From assembly GCF_019634775.1 (NCBI RefSeq), contig NZ_JAHCAS010000002.1, forward strand, positions 434,001 through 498,000: a stretch of 64,000 nt of DNA. Reading direction: 5' to 3'. Source of the DNA: Dokdonella sp. (GTDB taxonomy: Bacteria; Pseudomonadota; Gammaproteobacteria; Xanthomonadales; Rhodanobacteraceae). Both the position numbers and the translations under genes were made by a program. A model generated the notes under the pieces. The model had not been told where the DNA came from and did no database searches. It saw only the letters and a program-made list of their open reading frames with translations. Shown here piece after piece: positions 1 to 8,482 of this stretch (positions within the stretch are counted from its first letter, which is position 1; the number at the start of each line of letters is the position of its first letter).

Positions 1-855
1 GCGCACGACGTTGTTGCGCACGATGCCGCGGATCGCTTCGTAGTAACCGGGGTTGGCCTGCAGGTCGAAGAACTCCGGGCTGGTGTCGAAGCCGACCAGG
101 ACGCCGGCCACGCCGCAGTCCTCGAGGCGGTTGCGCTGCACGATCACGTCGGTCGCGCCACCCTTGAAGTAGACGCAGGTGGTGGCGGTGTGGTGGATCC
201 AGTTGTCCTCGACCACCATGCCAGAGCCGTTGACGTTGTCGATGCCTTCGGCATTCATGTCGTCGAGCGGGGTGCCGGGCGGATAGATCGCGCCGCTGTG
301 GTGGATCTCGCTGTTGCGGATGGTCACGCGGTCGCTGTGCGGCGTGATCTTGATCGCGTCGCGGCCGGTATGGTGGATGAGCAGGTCGTCGAGCAGCACG
401 TCGGATGCGCCGCGTTCGTTCTCGCCGCCGCCCTGATACCAGTACGTCTGCAGGAACACCCCGTAGTAGAAGCCGCCGCTGATTTCCAGGTGCGTCAGCA
501 CGCTGCCGGAGGCGTTCGGGTCGATCTGCACGGCCACGCTGTCGGGCACGCCGAGCCCGCAGGCGATGTGCGCGCGCTCGCCTGGCGGCGAACGCAGGGT
601 CAGGCGCACGCGCAGGCGCACCTCGCATTCGGCGTAGGTGTTGGCGCCGGCCGGTCCGCGCACCGTGACGATGTCGCCGGCCTGCACGATGCCGTTGGCC
701 GGCGACAGCACGTGGTTCAGCGTGCGGAACGGCTGCGCCGCCGAGCCGGTGCCGGTCGTGTTGTTGCCGGTCGTGGCGACGAACCACTCGGCCGCATGCA
801 GCGGCGTGGTTGCAACGGCGAGCAGGGCGAAAAACCGGAGGGCATGCCGCGGCAT
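1..855 (-). CDS. Secreted right-handed parallel beta-helix protein, 3' part outside window
   Basis: The frame is open from an ATG at 855 to the window edge, giving 285 codons with the C-terminus missing. It begins with a signal peptide (MPRHALRFFALLAVATTPLHA, cut before AE). The mature start, EWFVATTGNNTTGTGSAAQPF, is the usual opening of secreted parallel beta-helix proteins of the DUF1565/PL9 pectate-lyase-like group. It continues with beta-helix rungs rich in I-x-N-S-E-I-H-H and V-x-R-N-R-L-E-D patterns (around residues 175-270). The family includes polysaccharide lyases and non-catalytic surface proteins. No catalytic residue can be assigned from this fragment, so enzymatic activity is open. 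Confidence 0.85.
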   Translation of the reverse strand, partial: MPRHALRFFALLAVATTPLHAAEWFVATTGNNTTGTGSAAQPFRTLNHVLSPANGIVQAGDIVTVRGPAGANTYAECEVRLRVRLTLRSPPGERAHIACGLGVPDSVAVQIDPNASGSVLTHLEISGGFYYGVFLQTYWYQGGGENERGASDVLLDDLLIHHTGRDAIKITPHSDRVTIRNSEIHHSGAIYPPGTPLDDMNAEGIDNVNGSGMVVEDNWIHHTATTCVYFKGGATDVIVQRNRLEDCGVAGVLVGFDTSPEFFDLQANPGYYEAIRGIVRNNVVR

Positions 856-976
856 GGGATTCCGCCTGTGGGTTGGGCCTGTGATATGCCACGGAAAACC
901 GCCTGCCGGGAGGACAGGACGGATCCGCCGGGTGGCGGCTTCATCGATCGTATTGCCGGAGCGGTTTCCGTGCATT

Positions 977-1543
977 TCAGTCCGCACTGGTGGCGTCGTA
1001 CACGAACTGCCCCTCGCTCAGTTCGACCTTGCTGCCGTCGTTGGCCGTTAGGGTGCCGGAGAAGCGTGCCTCGATGCGATCCGGATTCTTCGAGAGGCGC
1101 ACGACGTCGACCGTGACGTCGTAGCCGAACAGGTTGCCGGCGAGGAAGCGCTGCGCGTCGAGATTGGCGATCTGCGCGGCACCGGTTGCCGGATCGGCAC
1201 TGGTCACCCGGTATCGACCGGGCGCATCGATGCCGAACAGGTTGAGGTTGAACGCCTGCTCGTTGGCATTCCTGCCGCCGCGCGATCCGGCGATGAGGAT
1301 CGCACGGTCGTAGCCGGTCGGATGGACTGCGCCGAACACGTCGTGTGCGGCGACCCATTCGGCGCCGTCGATGCGCATGCGCAATGGCGCGGCATCGCGT
1401 GGTTCCGCAGCAGGCGTCGTGCCCGCCACCGGTGTCGGCGTGGTCGCCGCGGCCGGCGGCGCAGGACTGCCACAGCCGGCCAGCACGGCGAGCCCGAGGG
1501 CGAGGGCGAGGAAGGGCGGTGAGGTGGCAAGCTGGTGGGTCAT
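977..1543 (-). CDS. Putative outer-membrane lipoprotein, 188 aa
   Basis: I chose the ATG at 1543, which has GGAG seven bases upstream. It yields a clean lipoprotein signal, a hydrophobic stretch followed by the lipobox LAGC at residues 20-23. A longer upstream reading has an Arg/Ser/Pro-rich nonsense N-terminus. After the Cys comes a Pro/Ala/Thr-rich linker of about 30 residues, then a compact domain of about 130 residues ending in GQFVYDATSAD. I do not recognise the domain. Lipid attachment and an envelope location follow from the lipobox. It lies 22 bases after the delta-60-repeat gene on the same strand and may be co-transcribed with it. Confidence 0.8.
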   Translation of the reverse strand: MTHQLATSPPFLALALGLAVLAGCGSPAPPAAATTPTPVAGTTPAAEPRDAAPLRMRIDGAEWVAAHDVFGAVHPTGYDRAILIAGSRGGRNANEQAFNLNLFGIDAPGRYRVTSADPATGAAQIANLDAQRFLAGNLFGYDVTVDVVRLSKNPDRIEARFSGTLTANDGSKVELSEGQFVYDATSAD

Positions 1544-1565
1544 GAGCATGCTCCGCGGCGAGGGT

Positions 1566-3110
1566 TCAGAGGGTCGGCAGGACAACGCTGCGGTCGAAGC
1601 CGTCGGCGAAGATGCGGTCGGACGGCGCCACCGCGGCACTGAGGAAGACCGGGCCGAGGTTGGCGATCGTGTTGGTGAGGTCGCCGCTCACCAGGTAGCG
1701 GCCCTGGCCGGCGTGGCTGATGCCGCGCAGGCGCGCGTCGCCGAAGCGCTCGCCCTGGTATTCGATGGGCAGGCGGGCGAGGCCGCGCTGGCTTCCGTTC
1801 GTGGCATCGACGCGCAGCAGGGCGCCGTCAACGCGCAGCGTGCCGCCCTGGTCGAGCGAGGCGGTCGTGCCGGCCACCGCCAGTTCATTGCCCTGACGCG
1901 CGAGGTCGCCGAGGTACAGGCTGGCCTCCTGCGCGCAGATCGTGCCGGTTTCGCTCGAACCGCCATGCACGACGCGGCCGCCGACACCGAATCCGGCCGG
2001 GATCTGGTTTTCGCTGGTCACGGCGACGATGCCGATGCCGTCCTTGCAGCTGCGACGCACGTTGCCGGCGATGAACAGGGTGTCGGCGGTCAGCCCAGGG
2101 ATGCCGGAGTCGATGTCGAGACGATAGGCAAAATCGCCGCTGTCCGAGCCGGGCTCGCTGAAGTCGAAGTAGTTGGTGCCGCCGGCGCCGAAGCTGGTGT
2201 CGATCGTGCCGTTGGCGTTGATGCGGACCACGGCGAAATCCCAGTCCGGGCCGTTGTACTGCGCGCTGCCGACCACGTAGATCGGCATGCCGTCGCCCTG
2301 GAAGAAGCGCTTCGGCCGGGCGATGTCGCCGGCGTAGAAGCCGCAGCCGCCGCCCGTGCAGTTGAACGGCACGACCAGCGGAGCGCCGCCGTTGAAGTTG
2401 GCGTCGGCGGACAGCAGGCCGTTGCTGCCGAGGTTCAGCTTGGTCACGACCATGCGCGCGAGCGGCGCGTAGCGCTCGGCGAGGACCGTCAGCGTGACCG
2501 GCTTGGCGGTAATGCCGGTCACGGTCACTTCGAGCGCGCGCGCGTATTCGTTGGCAGTGCTCGCGATCACCGAAAGATTCTGCTGGAACGTGCCGTCCTC
2601 GTTGAACACCACGACGGCGGCATCGCGCTCGACACCGCCGAACACGCGCGTAACCAGCACGTAGATCTTCCCCTCGGCGTAGGCGATGTCCTCGACGCTT
2701 TCGATCAGCGCGTCGCCGGTGCCGCCGTTGGTGAGGTTCGGATAGAGCACGTACTGGTTGAAATTGTGGAAGTACGGGCCGCCGCTGCCCGTCCACAGCC
2801 GGGGATAGCCCTGCGGCGAATAGCGCACGAGGCCGATATTCCAGTACGGCGCGATCGTGTCGTTTTCCAGGCGCACGATGCCGGCCACGACGATGTCGCC
2901 GTTCGGCAGAACGGCATGCTTGCCGCCATAGCGTGCCGACTGGCCGCTGACCGTGGCGAAGATGTCGACGAAGTAGCCCAGGCTCGGAAAGTAGGTCGGG
3001 TCCAGGCCGTGATCGGCCTGGGCGGTCGAGGCGAGTCCGGCCCCCAGCAGGATTGTGCCGGCAGCAAGGAAGCGGGCTCGGCGCGCGAGTCCGCGGCGGT
3101 CGCGGTTCAT
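1566..3110 (-). CDS. Exported delta-60-repeat (beta-propeller-like) protein with FADGFD tail
   Basis: The ATG at 3110 follows GGAG by eight bases and opens a signal peptide ending ...ASTAQA-D. The 514-residue product contains strings of the delta-60 type, such as VVRINANGTIDTSFGAGG near residue 300. These are seen in large secreted proteins thought to fold as beta-propellers. The C-terminus is SDRIFADGFDRSVVLPTL. An 'IFADGF(E/D)' tail recurs in exported proteins of this bacterial group, and I suspect it is a sorting or anchoring signal, but that is inference. A close paralogue, now broken, sits immediately upstream (3204-4753). Function unknown; extracellular or surface location likely. Confidence 0.85.
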   Translation of the reverse strand: MNRDRRGLARRARFLAAGTILLGAGLASTAQADHGLDPTYFPSLGYFVDIFATVSGQSARYGGKHAVLPNGDIVVAGIVRLENDTIAPYWNIGLVRYSPQGYPRLWTGSGGPYFHNFNQYVLYPNLTNGGTGDALIESVEDIAYAEGKIYVLVTRVFGGVERDAAVVVFNEDGTFQQNLSVIASTANEYARALEVTVTGITAKPVTLTVLAERYAPLARMVVTKLNLGSNGLLSADANFNGGAPLVVPFNCTGGGCGFYAGDIARPKRFFQGDGMPIYVVGSAQYNGPDWDFAVVRINANGTIDTSFGAGGTNYFDFSEPGSDSGDFAYRLDIDSGIPGLTADTLFIAGNVRRSCKDGIGIVAVTSENQIPAGFGVGGRVVHGGSSETGTICAQEASLYLGDLARQGNELAVAGTTASLDQGGTLRVDGALLRVDATNGSQRGLARLPIEYQGERFGDARLRGISHAGQGRYLVSGDLTNTIANLGPVFLSAAVAPSDRIFADGFDRSVVLPTL

Positions 3111-3203
3111 TGTGGGGTCTCCATGGCGTGACGGGTGGATGCTGATATCGACTTGCTGAAACGAGGTTGCGCGGCATATCGGTCCATCGCCGACGCAGCC
3201 GCT

Positions 3204-4753
3204 TCAGGGCAGCGACACGCTGCGGTCGAAGCCGTTGGCAAAGATGCGGTCGGAAGGGGCCACGGCGGCGCTGACGTAGAGGCTGCCGAGGCCGAACGGG
3301 ACGTTGCTGAGGTCGCCGGTCACGAGATAGCGGCCCATCCGATCGTGGCTGATGCCGCGCAGGCGGCCATCGCCGACGGGGGTACCGACGACCACAAACG
3401 GCAGCCTGGCGAGGCCGCGCTGGCTGCCGTTCGTCGCATCGACCCGCAGCAGGCCGCCATCCACGCGCAGCGTGCCGCCCTGGTCGGGGCCCTGCATCGT
3501 GCCGGCCATCGCGAGTTCGTTGCCGTTGCGCACGAGGTCGCCGATGGCGAGGCTCGCATCCTGCGCGCAGATCGTGCCCGACTCGCTCGATCCGCCGTGG
3601 ACGATGCGCCCGTTCGTACCGAAACCGACCAGGTCGTTGCCGTCGTCGCTGATCGCGGCGACACCGATTCCATCCTTGCAGCTGCGATGCACGTTGCCGG
3701 CGACATACAGCGTGTCGAAGGTCAGGCCCGGCAGGCCGGAATCGATCACGAGGCGGTAGGCGAAGTCACCGCGGTCCGAACCGGGCTGGTCGAACGGGAT
3801 GTAGCGCGCGCCGCCGAACCCGAAGCTCGTGTCGAGCGTGCCGTTGGGATTGATCCGGGTCACCAGGTAGTCCCAGTCGGCGCCCGAGCGCTGCACCGAG
3901 CCGACCACGTAGATCGGCATGCCATCGCCGGGAAAACTGCGCGTCGGGCGCGCGACGTCGCCCGCGTACATGTTGCAGAAGTCGCTGCCGGCGCAAGCCG
4001 TCGAGATCGGGACGAGCAGCGGCACGCCGCCGTTGAAGTTGTCGTCGACGGCCAGCAGTCCGTTCGTGCCGAGGTTGTACTTGGCGACGACCAGGCGGGG
4101 CCTGGTGCGTAGCGCTCGGCGAGGATGGTTACGCTGACCGGCTTGGCGACGAGGCCGGTCACGCTGACTTCGAGTGCGCGGGCGTACTCGTCGGCACTGC
4201 TGGCGATCACCGAAAGGTTCTGCTGGAACGAGCCATCCTCGTTGAACACGACGACGGCGGCATCGCGCTCCACGCCGCCGAACACGCGCGTGACCAGCAC
4301 GTAGATCTTCCCTTCGGCGTAGGCAATGTCCTCGATGCTTTCGATCAGCGCATCACCGCTGCCGCCGTTGGCGAGGTTCGGATAGACCACGTACTCGCTG
4401 AAGTGCCAGAAATACGGGCTGCTGCTGGCTGTCCACGGACGGACAAAGCCCTGCGGCGTGTAGCGTACGAGTCCGATGTTCCAGTACGGCGCGATCGTGT
4501 CGTTCTCCAGGCGCACGATGCCCGCCACGACGATGTCGCCGTTCGGCAGCACGGCATGCCTGCCACCGTAGCGCGCCGATTGGCCGCCGTCCGTGCTGAA
4601 CGTGTCGAGCAGGATGCCGGCACTGCCGTTTTAGTCCGGCGCGAAGCCGTACTCGGCGCGTGCGCGCAGGCACGAACGCGTGCCGATCAGGCAGAGCATG
4701 CCGAGCAGTGTGGCGCGGATGGGGGCGGGGCACGGCGTGGTATGTTGGGTCAT
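3204..4753 (-). pseudogene. Broken tandem paralogue of the delta-60-repeat protein
   Basis: The reading starts at the ATG at 4753 (AGGAG nine bases upstream) with signal-peptide-like MTQHTTPCPAPIRATLLGML and runs to ...EYGFAPD, where an in-frame TAA (4631-4633) stops it. Alignment with the intact paralogue puts this stop exactly where that copy has Tyr in DPTYF. The frame then continues for about 180 residues, nearly identical to the neighbour (VLPNGDIVVAG, YVLVTRVFGGVERDA). Near 4098-4104 one base is missing after ERYAPG, shifting the rest into another frame, which runs to the same tail, SDRIFANGFDRSVSLP. Two independent lesions argue for a real pseudogene rather than a read error, although the frameshift is in a G-rich run. 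Confidence 0.85.
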
Positions 4754-4880
4754 GAGGGTGTTCTCCTCGGCGCGGCCGGAACGGCGGCATCGCCCGACCG
4801 AAACGCGGAATCGTGGCGCATCGGTCCATGCCGGAGCCCGACGGACGCGGGACGCGAGGCGAACGGGCGGAGTTGCCGGC

Positions 4881-6155
4881 ATGACGAAAGCAAAGCCAGG
4901 CCTGTGGATTCGCGGCGCGTGCGCCGTGCTGGCGGCCTGCATGGCCACGCCCGCGCAGGCGGGCGCGGTGTTCTCCGTCGCGCCGTGGCCATTGCCTGCG
5001 ACGAACGTGCCATCCGCGCAGCCCGACCTCGTCGCGGCGACGGACGGGAGCTGGCTGCTGGCATGGACCGAGAAGCGCGACGACGGATCGCAGGCCTTGC
5101 GCGTCGCGCGCTCGCGCAAGGACGCGGCGGGCTGGGGCGTGCCGCGCACGATTGCCGCCGGCAAGGACTGGTTCGTCAACTGGGCCGACACGCCGCACGT
5201 CGTCGCGCTCGGCGATGGCTCGCTGTGGGCGCACTGGTTGCGCCGAAACGGCGCCGGCATCCATGACTACGGCATCGCCCTCGTGCGCTCGCACGATGAC
5301 GGCGCGACCTGGTCGACTCCGATCCGCATCGAGCCGGACGGCGCGAGGAACGACTACGGTTTCGTCTCGATGTGGCCGCAATCGCGCGACACGCTCGGCA
5401 TCGCCTGGCTCGACAGCCGGCAGAAGCCGGCCGCGCCCGCCGACGCCCATGCCGGGCATGCGCATGCCGACCACGGCAGCGGCCGCATGATGCTGCGCGC
5501 CGCGACCTTTGCCACGAACGGCCGGCGCACGATCGAGTGGCCGCTCGACGCATCGACCTGCGACTGCTGCACGACCGCCGTCGCGCAGACCGCGCGCGGG
5601 CCGGTCGTGGTCTACCGCGGCCGCAGCGACGGCGAAATCCGCGACACGCGCCTCGTGCGGCTGGAGAACGACGCCTGGACGCCACCGCGCGACGTGCATC
5701 GCGACGGCTGGAAGTTCGCCGGTTGTCCGGTCAATGGCCCGGCGGTTGCCGCGCGCGGCGACGAGGTCTGGGTGGCCTGGTACACCGAAGCGGACGGCAA
5801 GCCGTCCCTGCGCCTTGCGCGTTCGAGTGACGCCGGTGATCGTTTCGGCAAACCGCTGCACGTAGCCGAAGGCGAAGGCGTGCTCGGGCGTGTGGCGCTC
5901 GCGTTGGATGGCGGCAAGGTCTGGCTGGCCTGGCTCGGCGAGCGCGACGGCGGACGCGACGGACAACACCTGTGGCTCGCACGTATTGATGCGCATGCCG
6001 GCACGATCGAATCAAAGCAGGTTGTCGCCGACCTCGCCGTGCGTGGTCGCGCCAGCGGCTTGCCGCGCCTCGGCGTGCGCGATGGCGAAGCTTTTCTCGT
6101 CGTCACCGACCTCGACAACGGCCGGGCGCGCCTGCGCGGTTTGCGCGCGCGTTGA
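4881..6155 (+). CDS. Exported sialidase-like (BNR/Asp-box) protein
   Basis: The ATG at 4881 has GGAG eight bases upstream and opens a signal peptide (MTKAKPGLWIRGACAVLAAC, cut after ATPAQA). The 424-residue protein carries an Asp-box, SHDDGATW (S-x-D-x-G-x-x-W), near residue 140 and a degenerate one, SSDAGDRF, so it should form a six-bladed sialidase-type propeller. A Cys-rich STCDCCTTAVA segment near residue 230 is shared with many 'exo-alpha-sialidase' annotations in proteobacteria. The arginine triad of true sialidases cannot be assigned, so glycosidase activity is not established. It is divergent from the broken paralogue. Downstream is a perfect 29-bp inverted repeat. Confidence 0.82.
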   Translation: MTKAKPGLWIRGACAVLAACMATPAQAGAVFSVAPWPLPATNVPSAQPDLVAATDGSWLLAWTEKRDDGSQALRVARSRKDAAGWGVPRTIAAGKDWFVNWADTPHVVALGDGSLWAHWLRRNGAGIHDYGIALVRSHDDGATWSTPIRIEPDGARNDYGFVSMWPQSRDTLGIAWLDSRQKPAAPADAHAGHAHADHGSGRMMLRAATFATNGRRTIEWPLDASTCDCCTTAVAQTARGPVVVYRGRSDGEIRDTRLVRLENDAWTPPRDVHRDGWKFAGCPVNGPAVAARGDEVWVAWYTEADGKPSLRLARSSDAGDRFGKPLHVAEGEGVLGRVALALDGGKVWLAWLGERDGGRDGQHLWLARIDAHAGTIESKQVVADLAVRGRASGLPRLGVRDGEAFLVVTDLDNGRARLRGLRAR

Positions 6156-6161
6156 TCCGGA

Positions 6162-6229
6162 AAGGCATCGCGCCTGAAGGCGCTCCTACACACGCGTCGT
6201 TGTAGGAGCGCCTTCAGGCGCGATGCCTT
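6162..6229. repeat. REP-like perfect palindrome (family 1), probable two-way terminator
   Basis: Two perfectly complementary 29-base arms (6162-6190 and 6201-6229) flank a 10-base loop. The arm contains TGTAGGAGCGCCTTCAGGCG followed by CGATGCCTT. It lies between converging genes. It is the best-formed member of a family seen at eight other places in this window. Confidence 0.9.
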
Positions 6230-6242
6230 GTCAAAGCACGCC

Positions 6243-7817
6243 TCAATCGAAATCCGCCCAGAACAGGTGGTCGCCCGCGAACTCGCTGGTGTTGTCGAGC
6301 GCATCGGTCGCAGAGAGGACGAGGGCGCCGCCTGCGAGCGCGGCGGCGGCGAAACTGATCGTGCGCTCGAGGCCGGCATCGCCGGCGAGATAGGTCGTGC
6401 TGGCGATGGACGCCTCGGGCTGGCCGTTGCGTCCGCGCATGAGGTCGATGCGCAACGGGTACGCGGCATTCGCCACCGCCGTATCGACGCGGAACCCGAG
6501 CGTGCAGGTTCCAGCCACGCAGGCGAAGCTGGTTATTTCCGGTGAATTCTGCAGGCGGTTGCCACCTTCGTCGGCGTCGCCGGCATCGTTCGCGGTGGTG
6601 CCATCGGCATTGCTCGACAGGGACAAATCGAGCGCGAGGCGGCGATTGCGCAGGAAGCGGTTGCCGAGCACCGGCACCTGCGTGCAGTTGGCGACCTGCA
6701 CGCCAGCCGCCCCGCTATGGGCGATCAGGTTGCCTTCGCCGGGTGCATCACCGCCGACGGCGATGCCGCAGCGTCCTGTGCCGAACACGAAGATCGTCGC
6801 CTGCGGCTGGCTCGGCGAGCCTGGATTGAGGCCATTGCCGAGCGCGAGCGTTTCCGATGGATCGGTGCCGAAACGGTTGCCGAGAATGCGCACGGCCTGT
6901 GGATCGGCCATGCCGGTCGGTACCTGCGCATCGACGTAGATCGCGCCGAAGCGGTTGGCCGCGAACAGGTTGCCTGCACCCAGCGTGCTGCCGCCGATGG
7001 TCGCGGCCTGGCCGAGCGCGTTGATATGGATCGCGTAGTCCTGGCGTGCCAGTTCCGCGGTGCCGGTGGCGTTGGTGCCGAACAGGTTGCCTTCGATCCT
7101 CGCCGGATTCGGCGTCTTATCCCACAGGCCGATGTACAGGTTGCCGGAAACGAGGTTGCGCTGCCCCGGCGACGAGCCACCGAGATGCAGCGTTCCGACC
7201 GAGTTGATGATGCCGATCCAGCCGGCCACGGCCGGATCGAATCCCGACATGCCGCTGATGTCGGTGCCGATGAAGCAGCCCTCGATGCGATGCACGCCGG
7301 CGTTCATCAGGTAGATCGCCTGGAAGAACCGGTTGATGGCGATGCCGCGCAGGAGCAGCGGCGCGGCTGCTGGTCCATTCACAGCCTGCAATCCGATCGT
7401 CTGCGCGGCGCGGCCGGGGCCGGCGATCTCGATCTTCAGCACGGCGTTGGTGCCACCCGCGGCCGCCGCCAGGGTGTTGGGAGTCGCACCCGGCTGGGTG
7501 TAGCCGTCGATGGTCAGTTCGCGCGTGATGTACGGATACGGCGTGGCCGGGCTGAAGCGCCAGTGCGCCGTGGCAGGCACGTAGCCGGCGTCGCTGGTGG
7601 GCAGGTCGAAGCGGATCGTGTGCGGTCCGGGCGAGGCATCGATTGCGGCAAGGGCGCCGCGCAACGAGCAGTTTGCGTTGGCCGCGTCTGCGTCGCAGAT
7701 CTGGAACGCAGGGCCTCCGTCGTCATCGGTGGTATCGACGAGGAACTCGGCGGCGGTTGCATTCGTGCCGACGAGCAGCAGGAATGCCGATAGAGCGTGG
7801 AAGGGTCGTGGGAACAT
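6243..7817 (-). CDS. Secreted CSLREA-type beta-helix protein
   Basis: The ATG at 7817 follows GGAGG by five bases. The 524-residue product has a signal peptide (cut after TNATA-A). It then has the CSLREA-type N-terminal motif, with DTTDDDGG and NCSLRGALAAI around residues 28-60. A long series of beta-helix rungs follows, with IEGNLFGTNATGTAEL, ILGNRFGTDPSETLAL and VPVLGNRFLRNRRLALDLS. The protein ends ...DHLFWADFD, a variant of the IFADGFD-type tail of the neighbouring exported proteins. Family members are large secreted or surface proteins of unknown function. It begins 44 bases after the ECF sigma gene on the same strand, so it may belong to that operon. Confidence 0.85.
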   Translation of the reverse strand: MFPRPFHALSAFLLLVGTNATAAEFLVDTTDDDGGPAFQICDADAANANCSLRGALAAIDASPGPHTIRFDLPTSDAGYVPATAHWRFSPATPYPYITRELTIDGYTQPGATPNTLAAAAGGTNAVLKIEIAGPGRAAQTIGLQAVNGPAAAPLLLRGIAINRFFQAIYLMNAGVHRIEGCFIGTDISGMSGFDPAVAGWIGIINSVGTLHLGGSSPGQRNLVSGNLYIGLWDKTPNPARIEGNLFGTNATGTAELARQDYAIHINALGQAATIGGSTLGAGNLFAANRFGAIYVDAQVPTGMADPQAVRILGNRFGTDPSETLALGNGLNPGSPSQPQATIFVFGTGRCGIAVGGDAPGEGNLIAHSGAAGVQVANCTQVPVLGNRFLRNRRLALDLSLSSNADGTTANDAGDADEGGNRLQNSPEITSFACVAGTCTLGFRVDTAVANAAYPLRIDLMRGRNGQPEASIASTTYLAGDAGLERTISFAAAALAGGALVLSATDALDNTSEFAGDHLFWADFD

Positions 7818-7861
7818 GCGGGCCTCCGGTCGCGGGAATCGACGGGAAGCCTGAACGGATT

Positions 7862-8395
7862 TCAGCGGGCAGGAGGTCCATCCGTGCCGACGGCGTCCTC
7901 GAGCCAGGCTGTGAGCAGGGTGCGTGCGGCGGCAAGGTCGCGCTTGACAGTCTGTTCGGAAACACCTAGGAAGTCGGCAATCTCGGCGTACGTGGCACCG
8001 CCGAAGGCCTGCATCTCGATCGCATCGGCCTTGCGCGCATCGAGCGTGCGCAAACGTTCGATCGCATCGATCACGCCGTGTTCGTCGACCAGTGCTGCCT
8101 CGGTACCGGCGAGGTTTGCGGTCATGGTGACCGGCGTGGCATCGCCGCCGCGCTTTTGCGTCTGCCGTGCGCGCGCGTTGTCGACAAGCAACTGGCGCAT
8201 TGCCAAGACGGTCGTGCGTACGAGATGTCGGCGGTCGACATAGGCGCCATCGCGCGGACGCAGCTTGAGCCATGCTTCGTGGACGAGCGCGGTTGTGTCG
8301 AGCGTTTCGCCGAGCTGGCCGCGGCGCACGGCATGCGCACGCCGCTTGAGTTCGGCGTAGATCTCGTTGAGCAGCTGCGGGTCAACGATTGTCAT
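7862..8395 (-). CDS. ECF-type RNA polymerase sigma factor (Sigma70_ECF/TIGR02999 type)
   Basis: A 177-residue sigma factor of the Sigma70_ECF class. The N-terminal half has LDTTALVHEAWLKLRPRD (sigma region 2.1, the hallmark of this class) and MRQLLVDNARARQTQKRGGD. The C-terminal half has region 4 with helix-turn-helix YAEIADFLGVSEQTVKRDL at about residues 136-154. There is no anti-sigma gene beside it. Instead the gene 87 bases upstream encodes a membrane Ser/Thr kinase. Kinase-linked ECF factors are known to be switched on by phosphorylation in other bacteria (the Vibrio EcfP/PknT pair), so phospho-control is a reasonable inference here. It probably directs transcription of envelope or secreted protein genes such as the one behind it. 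Confidence 0.9.
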   Translation of the reverse strand: MTIVDPQLLNEIYAELKRRAHAVRRGQLGETLDTTALVHEAWLKLRPRDGAYVDRRHLVRTTVLAMRQLLVDNARARQTQKRGGDATPVTMTANLAGTEAALVDEHGVIDAIERLRTLDARKADAIEMQAFGGATYAEIADFLGVSEQTVKRDLAAARTLLTAWLEDAVGTDGPPAR

Positions 8396-8482
8396 GCAAG
8401 GGTTCCAAGCAGGCCGACGAGTGGTCCGTCGCGTCGCGCTCCCTGCCGGCGCGATCTCGGCACCGGGGGAGTCTACACCACG

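Noticed and set aside
1371..3131. 586-residue open frame on the plus strand across the delta-60-repeat gene
   Set aside because: It is antisense to a gene with signal peptide, ribosome-binding site and family motifs; its product is a low-complexity Ala/Val/Arg/Asp string typical of reversed GC-rich codons.
6162..6229. CRISPR-like repeat
   Set aside because: The copies at this and other loci are palindromic, vary inside the stem and are not spaced by unique spacers of constant length; no cas gene is present.
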